A stretch of 64,000 nt of DNA, from assembly GCA_030813035.1 (NCBI GenBank), contig JAUSTV010000007.1; one strand, written 5' to 3'. The notes below the pieces were generated by a model. The model did no database searches and had not been told where the DNA came from. It saw only the letters and a list, made by a program, of their open reading frames with translations. The stretch comes from Bacillus_BA fengqiuensis. GTDB taxonomy: Bacteria; Bacillota; Bacilli; Bacillales; Bacillaceae_H. The translations under genes were made by a program, and so were the position numbers. How positions within the stretch are numbered: position 1 is the first letter of the stretch; each line of letters opens with the position of its first letter. Below, one piece after another: positions 40,337 through 49,539 of this stretch.

Positions 40337-41546
40337 CGACATGCTTTCACAAGATGAAATAGATGCGCTTTTAAGAGGAAGTGCGTTTGATGACGATATA
40401 GCTTCAAAGGAAGCGGATATTCCCCCTATAGATGATTATTTTTCAGAAATGGAAAAAGACGCTCTTGGGGAAATCGGAAATATTTCTTTTGGAAGTTCTG
40501 CAACAGCGCTTTCTACTTTGCTCAATCAAAAAGTAGAAATTACAACACCGGGTGTGGATGTGGTGATGAGGAACAATTTGTCTGCAGAGTTTCCAAACCC
40601 GTATGTTGCTATTGAAGTAAAATACACAACTGGTTTTTTAGGCAGTAACTTGCTTGTAATCAAGCAAAGCGATGCGGCTATCATTGCCGATTTAATGTTG
40701 GGTGGTGACGGCACGAATCCTTCTGGATTGATGGATGAAATTCAATTCAGTGCTGTTCAGGAAGCGATGAATCAAATGATGGGTTCTGCAGCGACGTCCA
40801 TGTCAACGGTCTTTAATAAAAAGGTAGATATCTCTCCACCGAGTTTAGAGTTGTTAAATCTCATGGAAGGGGAAGGGGCGGACAAAATACCGCCTGATGA
40901 TGTGTTGGTCAAGGTATCGTTTCGCTTAAAAATCGGTGATTTGATCGATTCGAACTTAATGCAATTATTACCGGTGAATTTTGCGAAACAATTAGTGGAT
41001 GATTTACTGAATCCCCATATGGATACACTTGGAGAAGTCTCTCAGCCATCACCAAGTTTTTCGGAACCAAGCCCAAGCGTGTCACAAATGTCGTATCAGG
41101 AGCCGGTGAGACAAGAAACGGTACAGGTGCCTGAAATGCCGCACCCTTATACGATGCCGCCAGCCCAGCCGACGGCTGTTCAGCAACAAGCAGCACCGCA
41201 GCATATTAATCAGCCGTCGTATCCTGTGGATATACAGCCAGCGGCATTTTCAAGCTTTGAGAGTGCAGCAGTTCCAGAAATGGAAACAAGGAATCTGAAC
41301 ATGTTGTTAGATATTCCTCTTCAGGTTACCGTTGAGCTTGGCAGAACGAAAAGAACGGTGAAGGATATTTTAGAACTTTCATCAGGTTCAATTATTGAAT
41401 TGGATAAATTGGCAGGGGAACCCGTTGATATTTTATTAAATAATAAGTTGATTGCCAAAGGTGAAGTAGTGGTAATTGAAGAGAATTTCGGAGTGCGGGT
41501 AACTGATATTGTCAGTCAAAAAGATCGCATTAATAAATTACGTTAA
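40326..41546 (+). CDS. fliY: Flagellar motor switch phosphatase FliY
   Basis: C-ring protein and CheY-P phosphatase, fusing a CheC-like and a FliN-like part. The 406 residues carry an N-terminal CheY docking peptide (LSQDEIDALLRGS), two phosphatase centres (ALGEIGNISFGSS and AVQEAMNQMMGSA), a Pro/Gln-rich linker (about 235-310) and a C-terminal SpoA/FliN domain (LDIPLQVTVELGRTKRTVKD). The longer linker explains the extra length over B. subtilis (378). ATGs at 40326 and 40329 both fit GGGGGGGA. Confidence 0.95.
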   Translation: MMSDDMLSQDEIDALLRGSAFDDDIASKEADIPPIDDYFSEMEKDALGEIGNISFGSSATALSTLLNQKVEITTPGVDVVMRNNLSAEFPNPYVAIEVKYTTGFLGSNLLVIKQSDAAIIADLMLGGDGTNPSGLMDEIQFSAVQEAMNQMMGSAATSMSTVFNKKVDISPPSLELLNLMEGEGADKIPPDDVLVKVSFRLKIGDLIDSNLMQLLPVNFAKQLVDDLLNPHMDTLGEVSQPSPSFSEPSPSVSQMSYQEPVRQETVQVPEMPHPYTMPPAQPTAVQQQAAPQHINQPSYPVDIQPAAFSSFESAAVPEMETRNLNMLLDIPLQVTVELGRTKRTVKDILELSSGSIIELDKLAGEPVDILLNNKLIAKGEVVVIEENFGVRVTDIVSQKDRINKLR

Positions 41547-41568
41547 GGTAAGTAGGAGGAAGATAGAA

Positions 41569-41931
41569 ATGTCAAAACGGATTTTAATTGTAGATGATGC
41601 AGCGTTTATGCGTATGATGATCAAGGATATCTTGTCAAAAAATGGTTATGATGTTGTGGCGGAAGCAGCAGATGGTATGCAAGCCATTGAAAAATATAAC
41701 GAGCATCAACCAGATTTGGTTACTATGGATATTACGATGCCTGAGATGGACGGCATTACAGCTTTAAAGGAAATCAAGAAAATCAACCCGTCAGCGAAAG
41801 TCATCATGTGTTCAGCTATGGGACAACAAGCAATGGTCATTGATGCTATTCAAGCAGGAGCAAAAGATTTTATCGTAAAGCCGTTCCAAGCAGACCGTGT
41901 AATTGAAGCCATTTCAAAAACATTAGCGTAA
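41569..41931 (+). CDS. cheY: Chemotaxis response regulator CheY
   Basis: Single-domain receiver that carries the signal from CheA to the switch. The 120 residues have the acidic pair Asp9-Asp10, phosphoacceptor Asp54 (VTMDITMPEMDG), conserved Ser/Thr in MCSAMGQQ and Lys in FIVKPFQ. A longer frame from 41509 is open, but AGGAGGAAG directly before the ATG at 41569 decides the start. Confidence 0.97.
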   Translation: MSKRILIVDDAAFMRMMIKDILSKNGYDVVAEAADGMQAIEKYNEHQPDLVTMDITMPEMDGITALKEIKKINPSAKVIMCSAMGQQAMVIDAIQAGAKDFIVKPFQADRVIEAISKTLA

Positions 41932-41946
41932 ATTCAAAAGAAGAGA

Positions 41947-42609
41947 GTGACAGATATTTTGCGACATCCAATCTTTGCATACATCATCCTGTCATTCATT
42001 TTAGCGATTGCTCCGCAAACCCAAGTGTTGGCGGAGCAATCGCCGCTATCTGTCAAAGAATGCTTGGAACAGCCTGAAAAATGCCAAGATGCCAACAAAC
42101 AAGAGCCTGATGAGCAAAATTCTGACAATGCTGAAACGGCCAGCATCGTTTCAGCATGGGATTTTGTAAAGATGTTTTTGGCTTTTTTGTTTGTTCTCGC
42201 TTTGTTATATGCCCTTTTGAAACTATTGAATAAACGCAACCGAGTATTCCAGGCAAATCGCGTTTTTCAAAATTTAGGGGGCACACCTTTGGGGGGGAAT
42301 CGCTCCATCCAAGTTGTAAAAGTAGGAGAACGCATCTTAGTAATCGGTGTAGGGGATTCTGTTCAGCTGCTGACAGAAGTAAAGGATGAACAGGAGAAAG
42401 AACGGCTTTTCCATTCGCTAGATCAAGCGAATGGTTTACAAGGCGAATTTAAAGTGATTTTGCCAAGTTTGTTTGATAAGAGAAAACATCGGACAGATGG
42501 TGCGCAAGCTGATTTTAGCAGCATGTTAAAAGAGAAGATGAATGAGATTTCCAATCAGAGAAAAAACGCGATGAAGGAATTGGAAAGGAACGACCGAGAC
42601 AATGAATGA
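41947..42609 (+). CDS. fliO: Flagellar biosynthesis protein FliO (FliZ)
   Basis: Membrane protein that helps assemble the FliP-FliR export gate. The 220 residues have a predicted signal peptide (hydrophobic stretch IILSFILAIA, then QTQVLAEQ), a Cys-containing acidic periplasm-facing segment, one membrane helix (about 75-95) and a cytoplasmic FliO domain (IQVVKVGERILVIGVGDSV). The start is either GTG 41947 or TTG 41959; the binding site (AAGAGAGTGA) is weak and does not decide. Confidence 0.9.
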   Translation: MTDILRHPIFAYIILSFILAIAPQTQVLAEQSPLSVKECLEQPEKCQDANKQEPDEQNSDNAETASIVSAWDFVKMFLAFLFVLALLYALLKLLNKRNRVFQANRVFQNLGGTPLGGNRSIQVVKVGERILVIGVGDSVQLLTEVKDEQEKERLFHSLDQANGLQGEFKVILPSLFDKRKHRTDGAQADFSSMLKEKMNEISNQRKNAMKELERNDRDNE

Positions 42610-43270
42610 ATTTATGGAAATTTTCAGCACGAGTGATCCGTCGAACGTATCCACTTCTGTTAAATTACTTTTATTACTAACCGTTCTTTCTCTTGCTCCC
42701 AGCATCTTAATTTTAACGACGTGCTTTACACGCATCGTCATCGTCTTGTCATTTGTCCGTACCTCGTTAGGTACACAGCAAATGCCGCCAAATCAAGTCA
42801 TTATTGGCCTTTCTTTGTTTTTGACGTTTTTCATCATGAGCCCTGTATTCTCACAAGTGCATAAGGAAGCACTGGAGCCGCTGTTTGACGAAAAAATCAC
42901 ATTGGAAGAGGCGTATGAAAAAGCGGCTGTTCCAATGAAGGAGTTTATGAGCAAGCAGACGAGACAAAAGGATTTGGCGTTATTTTTAGAATATACGAAT
43001 GCACCGAGACCCGACTCCATTAAGGATATTCCGTTGTCGGCACTTGTCCCGGCATTTGCCATCAGTGAAATGAAAACGGCTTTTCAAATTGGATTTATGG
43101 TATTTATTCCATTTTTAGTCATCGATATGATTGTAGCGAGCGTTTTAATGTCTATGGGGATGATGATGCTTCCACCTGTCATGATTGCCCTGCCATTTAA
43201 AATATTATTGTTCGTATTGGTGGATGGATGGAATTTAGTCGTAAAATCCTTGCTGTTAAGCTTTCAATAG
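42602..43270 (+). CDS. fliP: Flagellar export gate protein FliP
   Basis: Core of the type III export channel (FliP5-FliQ4-FliR1). The 222 residues have four hydrophobic segments and family motifs FTRIVIVLSFVRTSLGTQQM, PPNQVIIGLSLFLTFFIM and PPVMIALPFKILLFVLVDGW. The ATG at 42602 overlaps the end of fliO by 8 bases with GAAAGGAACG upstream. Confidence 0.97.
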   Translation: MNEFMEIFSTSDPSNVSTSVKLLLLLTVLSLAPSILILTTCFTRIVIVLSFVRTSLGTQQMPPNQVIIGLSLFLTFFIMSPVFSQVHKEALEPLFDEKITLEEAYEKAAVPMKEFMSKQTRQKDLALFLEYTNAPRPDSIKDIPLSALVPAFAISEMKTAFQIGFMVFIPFLVIDMIVASVLMSMGMMMLPPVMIALPFKILLFVLVDGWNLVVKSLLLSFQ

Positions 43271-43279
43271 GTGAGAGAA

Positions 43280-43549
43280 ATGAGTAGTGAATTTATCATA
43301 TCATTAGCAGAAAAAGGAGTTTATACCATCTTAGTGGTTTGCGGGCCGCTTTTACTATTGGCGCTTGCTGTAGGTTTGATTGTCAGTATCTTTCAAGCTA
43401 CGACTCAAATTCAAGAACAAACCCTGGCTTTTGTGCCAAAAATTGTGGCTGTTTTTTTAGGTATTGTGTTTTTCGGTCCATGGATGTTAGCAAGAGTACT
43501 GACGTTTACGCATGATATATTGGCTAATCTTCATCATTATGTAGGATGA
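43280..43549 (+). CDS. fliQ: Flagellar export gate protein FliQ
   Basis: Small two-helix subunit of the export gate. The 89 residues equal B. subtilis FliQ and start MSSEFIISLAEKGVYTILVV; SIFQATTQIQEQTLAFVPKI is the family core. The GTG at 43271 abuts the fliP stop and lies within TAGGTGAGAG, so the ATG at 43280 is the start. Confidence 0.97.
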   Translation: MSSEFIISLAEKGVYTILVVCGPLLLLALAVGLIVSIFQATTQIQEQTLAFVPKIVAVFLGIVFFGPWMLARVLTFTHDILANLHHYVG

Positions 43550-43551
43550 CG

Positions 43552-44325
43552 ATGGACGGACTGCTTTCTTATTTTCCCGCTTTTTTACTTATTTTGGTCC
43601 GAATTGCATCGTTTTTGGTGACAGTACCTGTATTCTCATATCGTAACATCCCGACCTCTCATAAAATTGGATTGTCCGTTTTATTATCATTCATTCTTGT
43701 GACGACGCTTGATTTACCGGCATTAGAAATCGATGATGAATTTATTTTACTTGTGTTAAAAGAAAGTATCGTCGGCCTATCACTTGGTCTTATTGCTTAC
43801 ATTGCGATCATGTGCATTCAAATAGCGGGCGGGCTTATTGATTTTCAAATGGGGTTTGCAATGGCAAATGTCATCGATCCTCAAACGGGAGGACAAAGTC
43901 CTATATTTGGACAATATCTCTATATTTTTTCGCTTTTATTTTTACTTTCTATCGACGGACATCATATGTTAATTGAAGGTATTTATCATAGCTATCAAAT
44001 TATTAAAATAGATGATTTATCTCTTTCGATGGGGCAGGAACCATTTGTCCAATTTATTGTCAAAACGTTTGCGACCATGTTTTTAACAGCCGTTCAAATG
44101 TCTCTTCCAATTGTAGGGTCCATTTTCTTAGTAGACCTTGCATTGGGAATCATGGCACGCACAGTTCCGCAATTAAACATTTTTGTAGTAGGTTTTCCGG
44201 TTAAAATCATTATTTCATTTGTGTTGTTAATTGTGGTCATGGGAAGCATGTTCATGGTCATTCAGCGCATTTTTGAGCAAATGCTTTATGCCATGAGAAC
44301 ATTAATGAACATTCTGGGAGGATAA
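43552..44325 (+). CDS. fliR: Flagellar export gate protein FliR
   Basis: Single-copy subunit of the export gate. The 257 residues have about six membrane segments and the motifs GGLIDFQMGFAMANVIDPQT and FLVDLALGIMARTVPQLNIF. An ATG at 43546 overlaps the fliQ stop; TAGGA at 43542-43546 is better spaced for the ATG at 43552, giving MDGLLSYFPAFLLI, which fits the family. Confidence 0.95.
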   Translation: MDGLLSYFPAFLLILVRIASFLVTVPVFSYRNIPTSHKIGLSVLLSFILVTTLDLPALEIDDEFILLVLKESIVGLSLGLIAYIAIMCIQIAGGLIDFQMGFAMANVIDPQTGGQSPIFGQYLYIFSLLFLLSIDGHHMLIEGIYHSYQIIKIDDLSLSMGQEPFVQFIVKTFATMFLTAVQMSLPIVGSIFLVDLALGIMARTVPQLNIFVVGFPVKIIISFVLLIVVMGSMFMVIQRIFEQMLYAMRTLMNILGG

Positions 44326-44333
44326 GGTTATCC

Positions 44334-45410
44334 ATGTTACGCTTAAATCTGCAATTTTTCGCCGGTGAAAAAACCGAAAAAGCGACTCCGAAAAAGCGGC
44401 AGGAATCTCGTAAAAAAGGACAAGTGGCCAAAAGTCAGGATGTCAATACAGCACTTGTTCTTCTGCTCATTTTTTTATATTTCGCGTTTGGAGCCAAAAC
44501 GCTGTTAAAGCAATTTATGGATCTTATCACCCACAGTTATGAACAATATTTGCTGCTGGATTTAACAGAAAAAAATATTATGTTCATCTTGTTTGACTTG
44601 CTGCCTGAAATTGCGGTTGCAATTGGACCTATTATGTTGGTTGCGTTAATAGGTGGAATTGCAACGAATTATATGCAAATCGGTTTTTTATTCTCAACGG
44701 AAGCATTGAAACCGAATTTAAATAAAATTAACCCGATCAGCGGAGCGAAACGAATTTTCTCCGTTCGAGCCCTTGTGGAATTATTGAAATCCATTTTAAA
44801 AATTACCCTTGTAGGGGCAGTTACATTCGCCATTCTTTGGTTAAATCGGGATGAAGTGCTCTTGCTCGCTCAAAAAGGATTGATGGATGGACTCATCGTT
44901 CTTGCAAAGCTTGTCTTTCAAATGGGGGTGGCAGCATCCATCGTCCTGCTTTTCCTATCGCTTTTAGATTATTTTTATCAAAAATATGACTTTGAAAAGA
45001 GCATCCGAATGTCCAAACAAGACATTAAGGATGAGCATAAAAACATCGAAGGCGATCCGCAAATTAAATCAAAAATTAAGCAAAAGCAACGTGAAATGGC
45101 TATGTCCCGCATGATGCAGGAAGTGCCGAATGCAGATGTCGTCATTACCAACCCAACGCATTATGCCATTGCCCTTAAATATGATGAGGAAAAAATGGAT
45201 ACGCCTTTTGTCGTAGCGTGTGGAGTGGATTATATAGCACAAAAGATCAAAGGGATTGCCCAAAGCCATGATATTGTCATGGTGGAAAATCGTCCGCTTG
45301 CAAGAGCCTTATATGAGCAAACCGATGTCGGGGATCCGATCCCAGAAGAATTTTTCAAAGCGGTGGCGGAAATTTTGGCCTACGTATATCGAATTAAAAA
45401 TAAAGTTTGA
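44334..45410 (+). CDS. flhB: Flagellar export switch protein FlhB
   Basis: Export apparatus protein that changes substrate specificity from hook to filament after autocleavage. The 358 residues have the N-terminal motif GEKTEKATPKKRQESRKKGQ, four membrane segments and a cytoplasmic domain with the autocleavage site Asn273-Pro-Thr-His276, followed by the conserved tail IPEEFFKAVAEILAYVYRI. That tail is shared with YlqH. GGGAGGATAAGG precedes the ATG. Confidence 0.97.
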   Translation: MLRLNLQFFAGEKTEKATPKKRQESRKKGQVAKSQDVNTALVLLLIFLYFAFGAKTLLKQFMDLITHSYEQYLLLDLTEKNIMFILFDLLPEIAVAIGPIMLVALIGGIATNYMQIGFLFSTEALKPNLNKINPISGAKRIFSVRALVELLKSILKITLVGAVTFAILWLNRDEVLLLAQKGLMDGLIVLAKLVFQMGVAASIVLLFLSLLDYFYQKYDFEKSIRMSKQDIKDEHKNIEGDPQIKSKIKQKQREMAMSRMMQEVPNADVVITNPTHYAIALKYDEEKMDTPFVVACGVDYIAQKIKGIAQSHDIVMVENRPLARALYEQTDVGDPIPEEFFKAVAEILAYVYRIKNKV

Positions 45411-45495
45411 GAAAGACCCGTCGTTTCATTGGCTAATTAAGGCGTATACAAATTACAGCCAGCCAATTTTTTTGACAGTAAGGAGAGAATAGTAA

Positions 45496-47535
45496 ATGTC
45501 AGCAAGAGATTTGCCTGTTATTTTAGGTGTTGTCCTTATTATTGTTATGCTTGTTATTCCGTTGCCGACATGGCTGCTTAGTTTTTTAATCATGATTAAT
45601 ATCTCTCTTGCCCTATTGGTTTTATTGGTATCAATGAACATGAAAGAACCGCTGGAGCTTTCTGTTTTTCCTTCCTTATTATTGATTTTGACATTGTTTC
45701 GTTTAGGTCTGAACGTCTCGACAACACGTTCCATTTTATCGACAGGTGAAGGCGGCGGGGTCGTCGAAGCGTTCGGGCACTTTGTAATCGGGGGAAATCC
45801 GCTTGTGGGTTTTGTCGTGTTCTTGATTTTAATTATCATTCAGTTTATCGTGATCACCAAAGGCGCAGAGCGTGTATCAGAGGTAGCGGCCCGTTTCACC
45901 CTTGACGCAATGCCGGGGAAACAGATGAGTATCGATGCGGATTTGAATGCGGGGATGATTTCTGAACAGCAGGCTATTGAACGAAGAAAGAAAATCCAGG
46001 GAGAAGCGGACTTTTACGGAGCAATGGACGGTGCCAGTAAGTTCGTAAAAGGAGATGCGATTGCCGGGATCATTATTACGATCATTAACATCATTTTCGG
46101 GATTATCATCGGGATGATGCAAATGGGGATGTCCATCGGGGAAGCCTCTCAAAAGTTCACTTTGTTAACGATAGGAGACGGGTTAGTGAGCCAAATTCCT
46201 GCTCTTATGATATCAACGGCAACCGGGATCATCGTGACGAGGGCCGCATCAAACGGAAACTTGAGCCAGGACATTACAGGGCAATTGTTTTCCTTTCCGG
46301 GAATGTTATACGTAACGGGAGGAACAATTGCTGTTTTAGGACTGATTACACCTATTAGTGATATCGTGACTTTGCCTATTGCCCTCTTACTAGCGGGAGG
46401 TGGATACTTTATTTCCCGTGCACAAACGACGCCGGTTCAATCAGATGGCTCAATTGAAGAAGAAGAGTTACAAGCTGATGAAATGAAAAGCCCTGAAAGC
46501 GTCGTTAACTTATTGAGTGTCGATCCCATTGAATTCGAATTTGGATATGGGCTCATTCCATTGGCTGACACGAACCAGGGAGGAGATCTATTGGATCGTA
46601 TCGTCATGATTCGCCGTCAGCTGGCCCTTGAGCTTGGAATCGTCATTCCGGTTGTCCGAATCCGGGACAACATTCAACTGCAACCAAACGAATATCGCTT
46701 GAAAATTAAAGGAAACGAAATGGCAAGAGGCGAACTGCTGCTCGATCATTATTTGGCAATCAGCCCGGGAATTGAAGATGATTCATTGGACGGAATTGAT
46801 ACTATTGAACCTGCATTCGGCATGCCAGCAAAATGGATCAGTGAATCTGTTAAAGAGCAGGCTGAAATGTTTGGATATACCGTCGTGGATCCGCCTTCTG
46901 TTGTATCCACTCATATTACAGAAATCATTAAACTAAATGCCCATGAGCTTCTCGGGCGTCAAGAGACAAAACAGTTAATTGATCATCTGAAAGAATCGTA
47001 TCCTATTTTAGTGGAAGAGGTGACACCAAGCCCGCTTTCAATCGGAGAGGTTCAGAAGGTGTTAGCAAATTTATTGAAAGAAAAAGTATCCATCCGGAAT
47101 TTACCGGTCATTTTTGAGACGCTGGCCGATTTTGGCAAGATGACATCAGATACTGATTTATTAACCGAATACGTTCGTCAAGGACTTGCCCGTCAGATTA
47201 CGAACCAGTATGCGATTGAAGGAGAACCGTTAAAAGTAATGACATTGTCAGGCCGAATCGAAAAAGCATTGGCTGAAGGAGTCCAGCAAACAGAACATGG
47301 GAACTATCTATCATTAGATCCGCAAACATCCCAGTCCATTATTGAAAACATCGCTCAGCAAGCCGAACAAATGTCAATGCTTGAACAAACTCCGGTTTTA
47401 TTATGTTCGCCTGCTGTCCGGATGTATGTAAAGCAACTGATTGAACGCTATATGCCGCAAGTGCCGGTGCTGTCTTATAATGAGTTGGAATCAAATGTCG
47501 AAGTACAAAGTGTAGGAGTGGTGAACATCGAATGA
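45496..47535 (+). CDS. flhA: Flagellar export protein FlhA
   Basis: Largest export gate protein, forming the nonameric ring that docks chaperone-substrate complexes and uses the proton gradient. The 679 residues have about eight N-terminal membrane segments, the FHIPEP signature region (RFTLDAMPGKQMSIDADLNA) and a large cytoplasmic domain from about residue 325 (SVDPIEFEFGYGLIPLAD). AAGGAGAGAA precedes the ATG. Overlaps flhF by 4 bases (ATGA). Confidence 0.98.
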   Translation: MSARDLPVILGVVLIIVMLVIPLPTWLLSFLIMINISLALLVLLVSMNMKEPLELSVFPSLLLILTLFRLGLNVSTTRSILSTGEGGGVVEAFGHFVIGGNPLVGFVVFLILIIIQFIVITKGAERVSEVAARFTLDAMPGKQMSIDADLNAGMISEQQAIERRKKIQGEADFYGAMDGASKFVKGDAIAGIIITIINIIFGIIIGMMQMGMSIGEASQKFTLLTIGDGLVSQIPALMISTATGIIVTRAASNGNLSQDITGQLFSFPGMLYVTGGTIAVLGLITPISDIVTLPIALLLAGGGYFISRAQTTPVQSDGSIEEEELQADEMKSPESVVNLLSVDPIEFEFGYGLIPLADTNQGGDLLDRIVMIRRQLALELGIVIPVVRIRDNIQLQPNEYRLKIKGNEMARGELLLDHYLAISPGIEDDSLDGIDTIEPAFGMPAKWISESVKEQAEMFGYTVVDPPSVVSTHITEIIKLNAHELLGRQETKQLIDHLKESYPILVEEVTPSPLSIGEVQKVLANLLKEKVSIRNLPVIFETLADFGKMTSDTDLLTEYVRQGLARQITNQYAIEGEPLKVMTLSGRIEKALAEGVQQTEHGNYLSLDPQTSQSIIENIAQQAEQMSMLEQTPVLLCSPAVRMYVKQLIERYMPQVPVLSYNELESNVEVQSVGVVNIE

Positions 47536-48656
47536 AAGTAAAAAAATATATGGCGTCTTCAATGCCTGAAGCCATGAATAAAATCCGAAAAGAGCTGGGC
47601 GATGATGCCGTTATTTTAAATTCGAGAGTGGTACACACGGGAGGAGTATTTGGCCTTTTTCGCAAAAAGAGCATTGAAGTCATTGCGGCCATTGACTCAC
47701 GGCCTATCAATCCAAAGAAAAAGCAGCCGCCGGAAGAGAAGCCTATTTCGCTGTCTCTATCGCCCACCGCACAAAAACCAGGTGAGGATATCGTTCAGGA
47801 AATCAGCGATCTAAAAAAGATGCTCGAACAGCTTACCATCATGAAACACTCAGGGAATACGAAGCTCCCTGCAGAGGTAGAGGGAATTGTCCAAAAACTA
47901 AAAGAGCAAGAAGCCAGTGAACCAATAATTGAACAGTTAGTTCCGTCCCTGCTTGAGTTCTATTATTTAAACAAAGGACATGCAACCGAAAAAAAGCTTG
48001 TGCACTGGACGAAAACGTGGCTGCTTGAGAAGCTGTCCGCAGTTGAACCGTTTCAAGGAATTGATTTTGAAAAAAAATATATCAATGTAGTAGGGCCTAC
48101 GGGTGTGGGGAAAACAACAACGTTAGCGAAAATGGCAGCTCAATGTGTTCTCAAATATCAAAAAAAAGTCGCTTTTATCACGACCGATACGTATCGAATT
48201 TCAGCCATCGACCAGCTTAAAACGTATGCTAACATTCTGAATGTTCCTATCGAGGTTTGTTACAGTAGGGAAGATGTGGAAAGGGCGATGGATGCCCTCG
48301 CATATTGCGATTTCATTCTCATTGACACAGCTGGGCGAAATTATCGTCAGCGGCAGTATGTAGACGACTTAAAGGGACTGTTTTCTTTTAATGAAGAGAT
48401 GCAAACCCATCTTGTTCTATCATTAACAAGTAAATTGAAGGATATGGAGGACGTTTGTGAGCAGTTTTCAACAGTTCCTTTTGATTCTTTTATTTTTACG
48501 AAGGTGGATGAAACATCCACCTACGGAGCCATGTTGAATATGGTGTTAAAGTACGGGAAAAGTGTCAGCTATATGACAAACGGACAAAATGTACCGGACG
48601 ATTTGAAAGAAGTATCACGGGAGCACATGGTGAATTTAATGTTTGGAGAAATGTAA
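47532..48656 (+). CDS. flhF: Flagellar SRP-type GTPase FlhF
   Basis: Third SRP-family GTPase, controlling placement of flagella with FlhG. The 374 residues have a basic N-terminal B domain (MKVKKYMASSMPEAMNKIRK), then N and G domains with VVGPTGVGKTTTLAKMA near residue 187, TTDTYRISAIDQL, DTAGR and FTKVDET. It is a paralogue of the ftsY and ffh products in this window. Start codon ATG overlaps the flhA stop. Confidence 0.97.
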   Translation: MKVKKYMASSMPEAMNKIRKELGDDAVILNSRVVHTGGVFGLFRKKSIEVIAAIDSRPINPKKKQPPEEKPISLSLSPTAQKPGEDIVQEISDLKKMLEQLTIMKHSGNTKLPAEVEGIVQKLKEQEASEPIIEQLVPSLLEFYYLNKGHATEKKLVHWTKTWLLEKLSAVEPFQGIDFEKKYINVVGPTGVGKTTTLAKMAAQCVLKYQKKVAFITTDTYRISAIDQLKTYANILNVPIEVCYSREDVERAMDALAYCDFILIDTAGRNYRQRQYVDDLKGLFSFNEEMQTHLVLSLTSKLKDMEDVCEQFSTVPFDSFIFTKVDETSTYGAMLNMVLKYGKSVSYMTNGQNVPDDLKEVSREHMVNLMFGEM

Positions 48657-48657
48657 G

Positions 48658-49530
48658 ATGACAATAAAAGACCAGGCTGAATCATTGCGTATGCAGCTTC
48701 AACATATACAACAATCAAAAGGGGCGAAGGCCATTTCCGTTTTAAGTGGAAAAGGGGGAGTCGGAAAATCGAATTTTTCGTTAAATTTTTCCTTGCAGTT
48801 ATCTCAAAAAGGCTATAGCGTGTTACTATGTGATATGGATATAGGAATGGGGAATATTGATATTTTAATGGGACTTTCGACACCTAATACACTTGTCGAT
48901 ATGTTTGAAAAACAGCTATCCATTCACGAGATTGTCCAAAAAGGCCCGGGTAATTTATCTTATATTGCCGGAGGGACAGGCATAACGTCCATTTTTGAGT
49001 TGTCTTCGCAAAGAGTGGAGCGGTTAATTTCTGAATTCAGCACTCTCCTGCAAGCATATGATTATGTTATTTTTGATATGGGCGCAGGCATGACACAAGG
49101 GATGATTCAATTTTTACGGGCGGTAAATGAAATTGTCATTGTCACAACACCTGAACCGACTTCTATCACGGATGCATATGCGACGATTAAATTTTTAAGC
49201 ATGAATGATGTTTTGACAACATATTTACTTGTCGTGAATAAGGCCGATACTCATGAAGAGGGGATATCCGTTTACAATCGTCTGAATCGTGTTATGCAGC
49301 AGTTTTTAAATAAGGAAGCTCATTTGCTGGGGTTAATACCGGATGATAAAGCGGTGGGCCGTGCAGTCATCAGGCAAGTTCCTTTTACGTTATTCGATTC
49401 GAAAAGCCATGCGAGCCAAGCGCTTGCGTCGATTGCTAATCGATATGTATCGAATACATTCAACAGGCTGCCTGAATCAAAACCTTTAAGCTTCATTGCA
49501 AAATTACGAAAACATTTCCTGGAAAGGTAG
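48658..49530 (+). CDS. flhG: MinD-like ATPase FlhG (YlxH)
   Basis: Membrane-associated ATPase that stimulates FlhF GTPase and limits flagellar number or position. The 290 residues begin with the FlhF-activating helix region (TIKDQAESLRMQLQ), then the deviant Walker A LSGKGGVGKSNFS, switch I DMDIGMGNIDILMG and switch II FDMGAGMTQGM. A TTG at 48643 is in frame, but TGGAGAA supports the ATG at 48658. Confidence 0.95.
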   Translation: MTIKDQAESLRMQLQHIQQSKGAKAISVLSGKGGVGKSNFSLNFSLQLSQKGYSVLLCDMDIGMGNIDILMGLSTPNTLVDMFEKQLSIHEIVQKGPGNLSYIAGGTGITSIFELSSQRVERLISEFSTLLQAYDYVIFDMGAGMTQGMIQFLRAVNEIVIVTTPEPTSITDAYATIKFLSMNDVLTTYLLVVNKADTHEEGISVYNRLNRVMQQFLNKEAHLLGLIPDDKAVGRAVIRQVPFTLFDSKSHASQALASIANRYVSNTFNRLPESKPLSFIAKLRKHFLER

Positions 49531-49539
49531 GATTCTGTT

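Noticed and set aside
45256..45492. 78-codon + strand open frame across the flhB end
   Set aside because: Shadow of flhB in another frame; no SD and the flhB frame is clearly coding.
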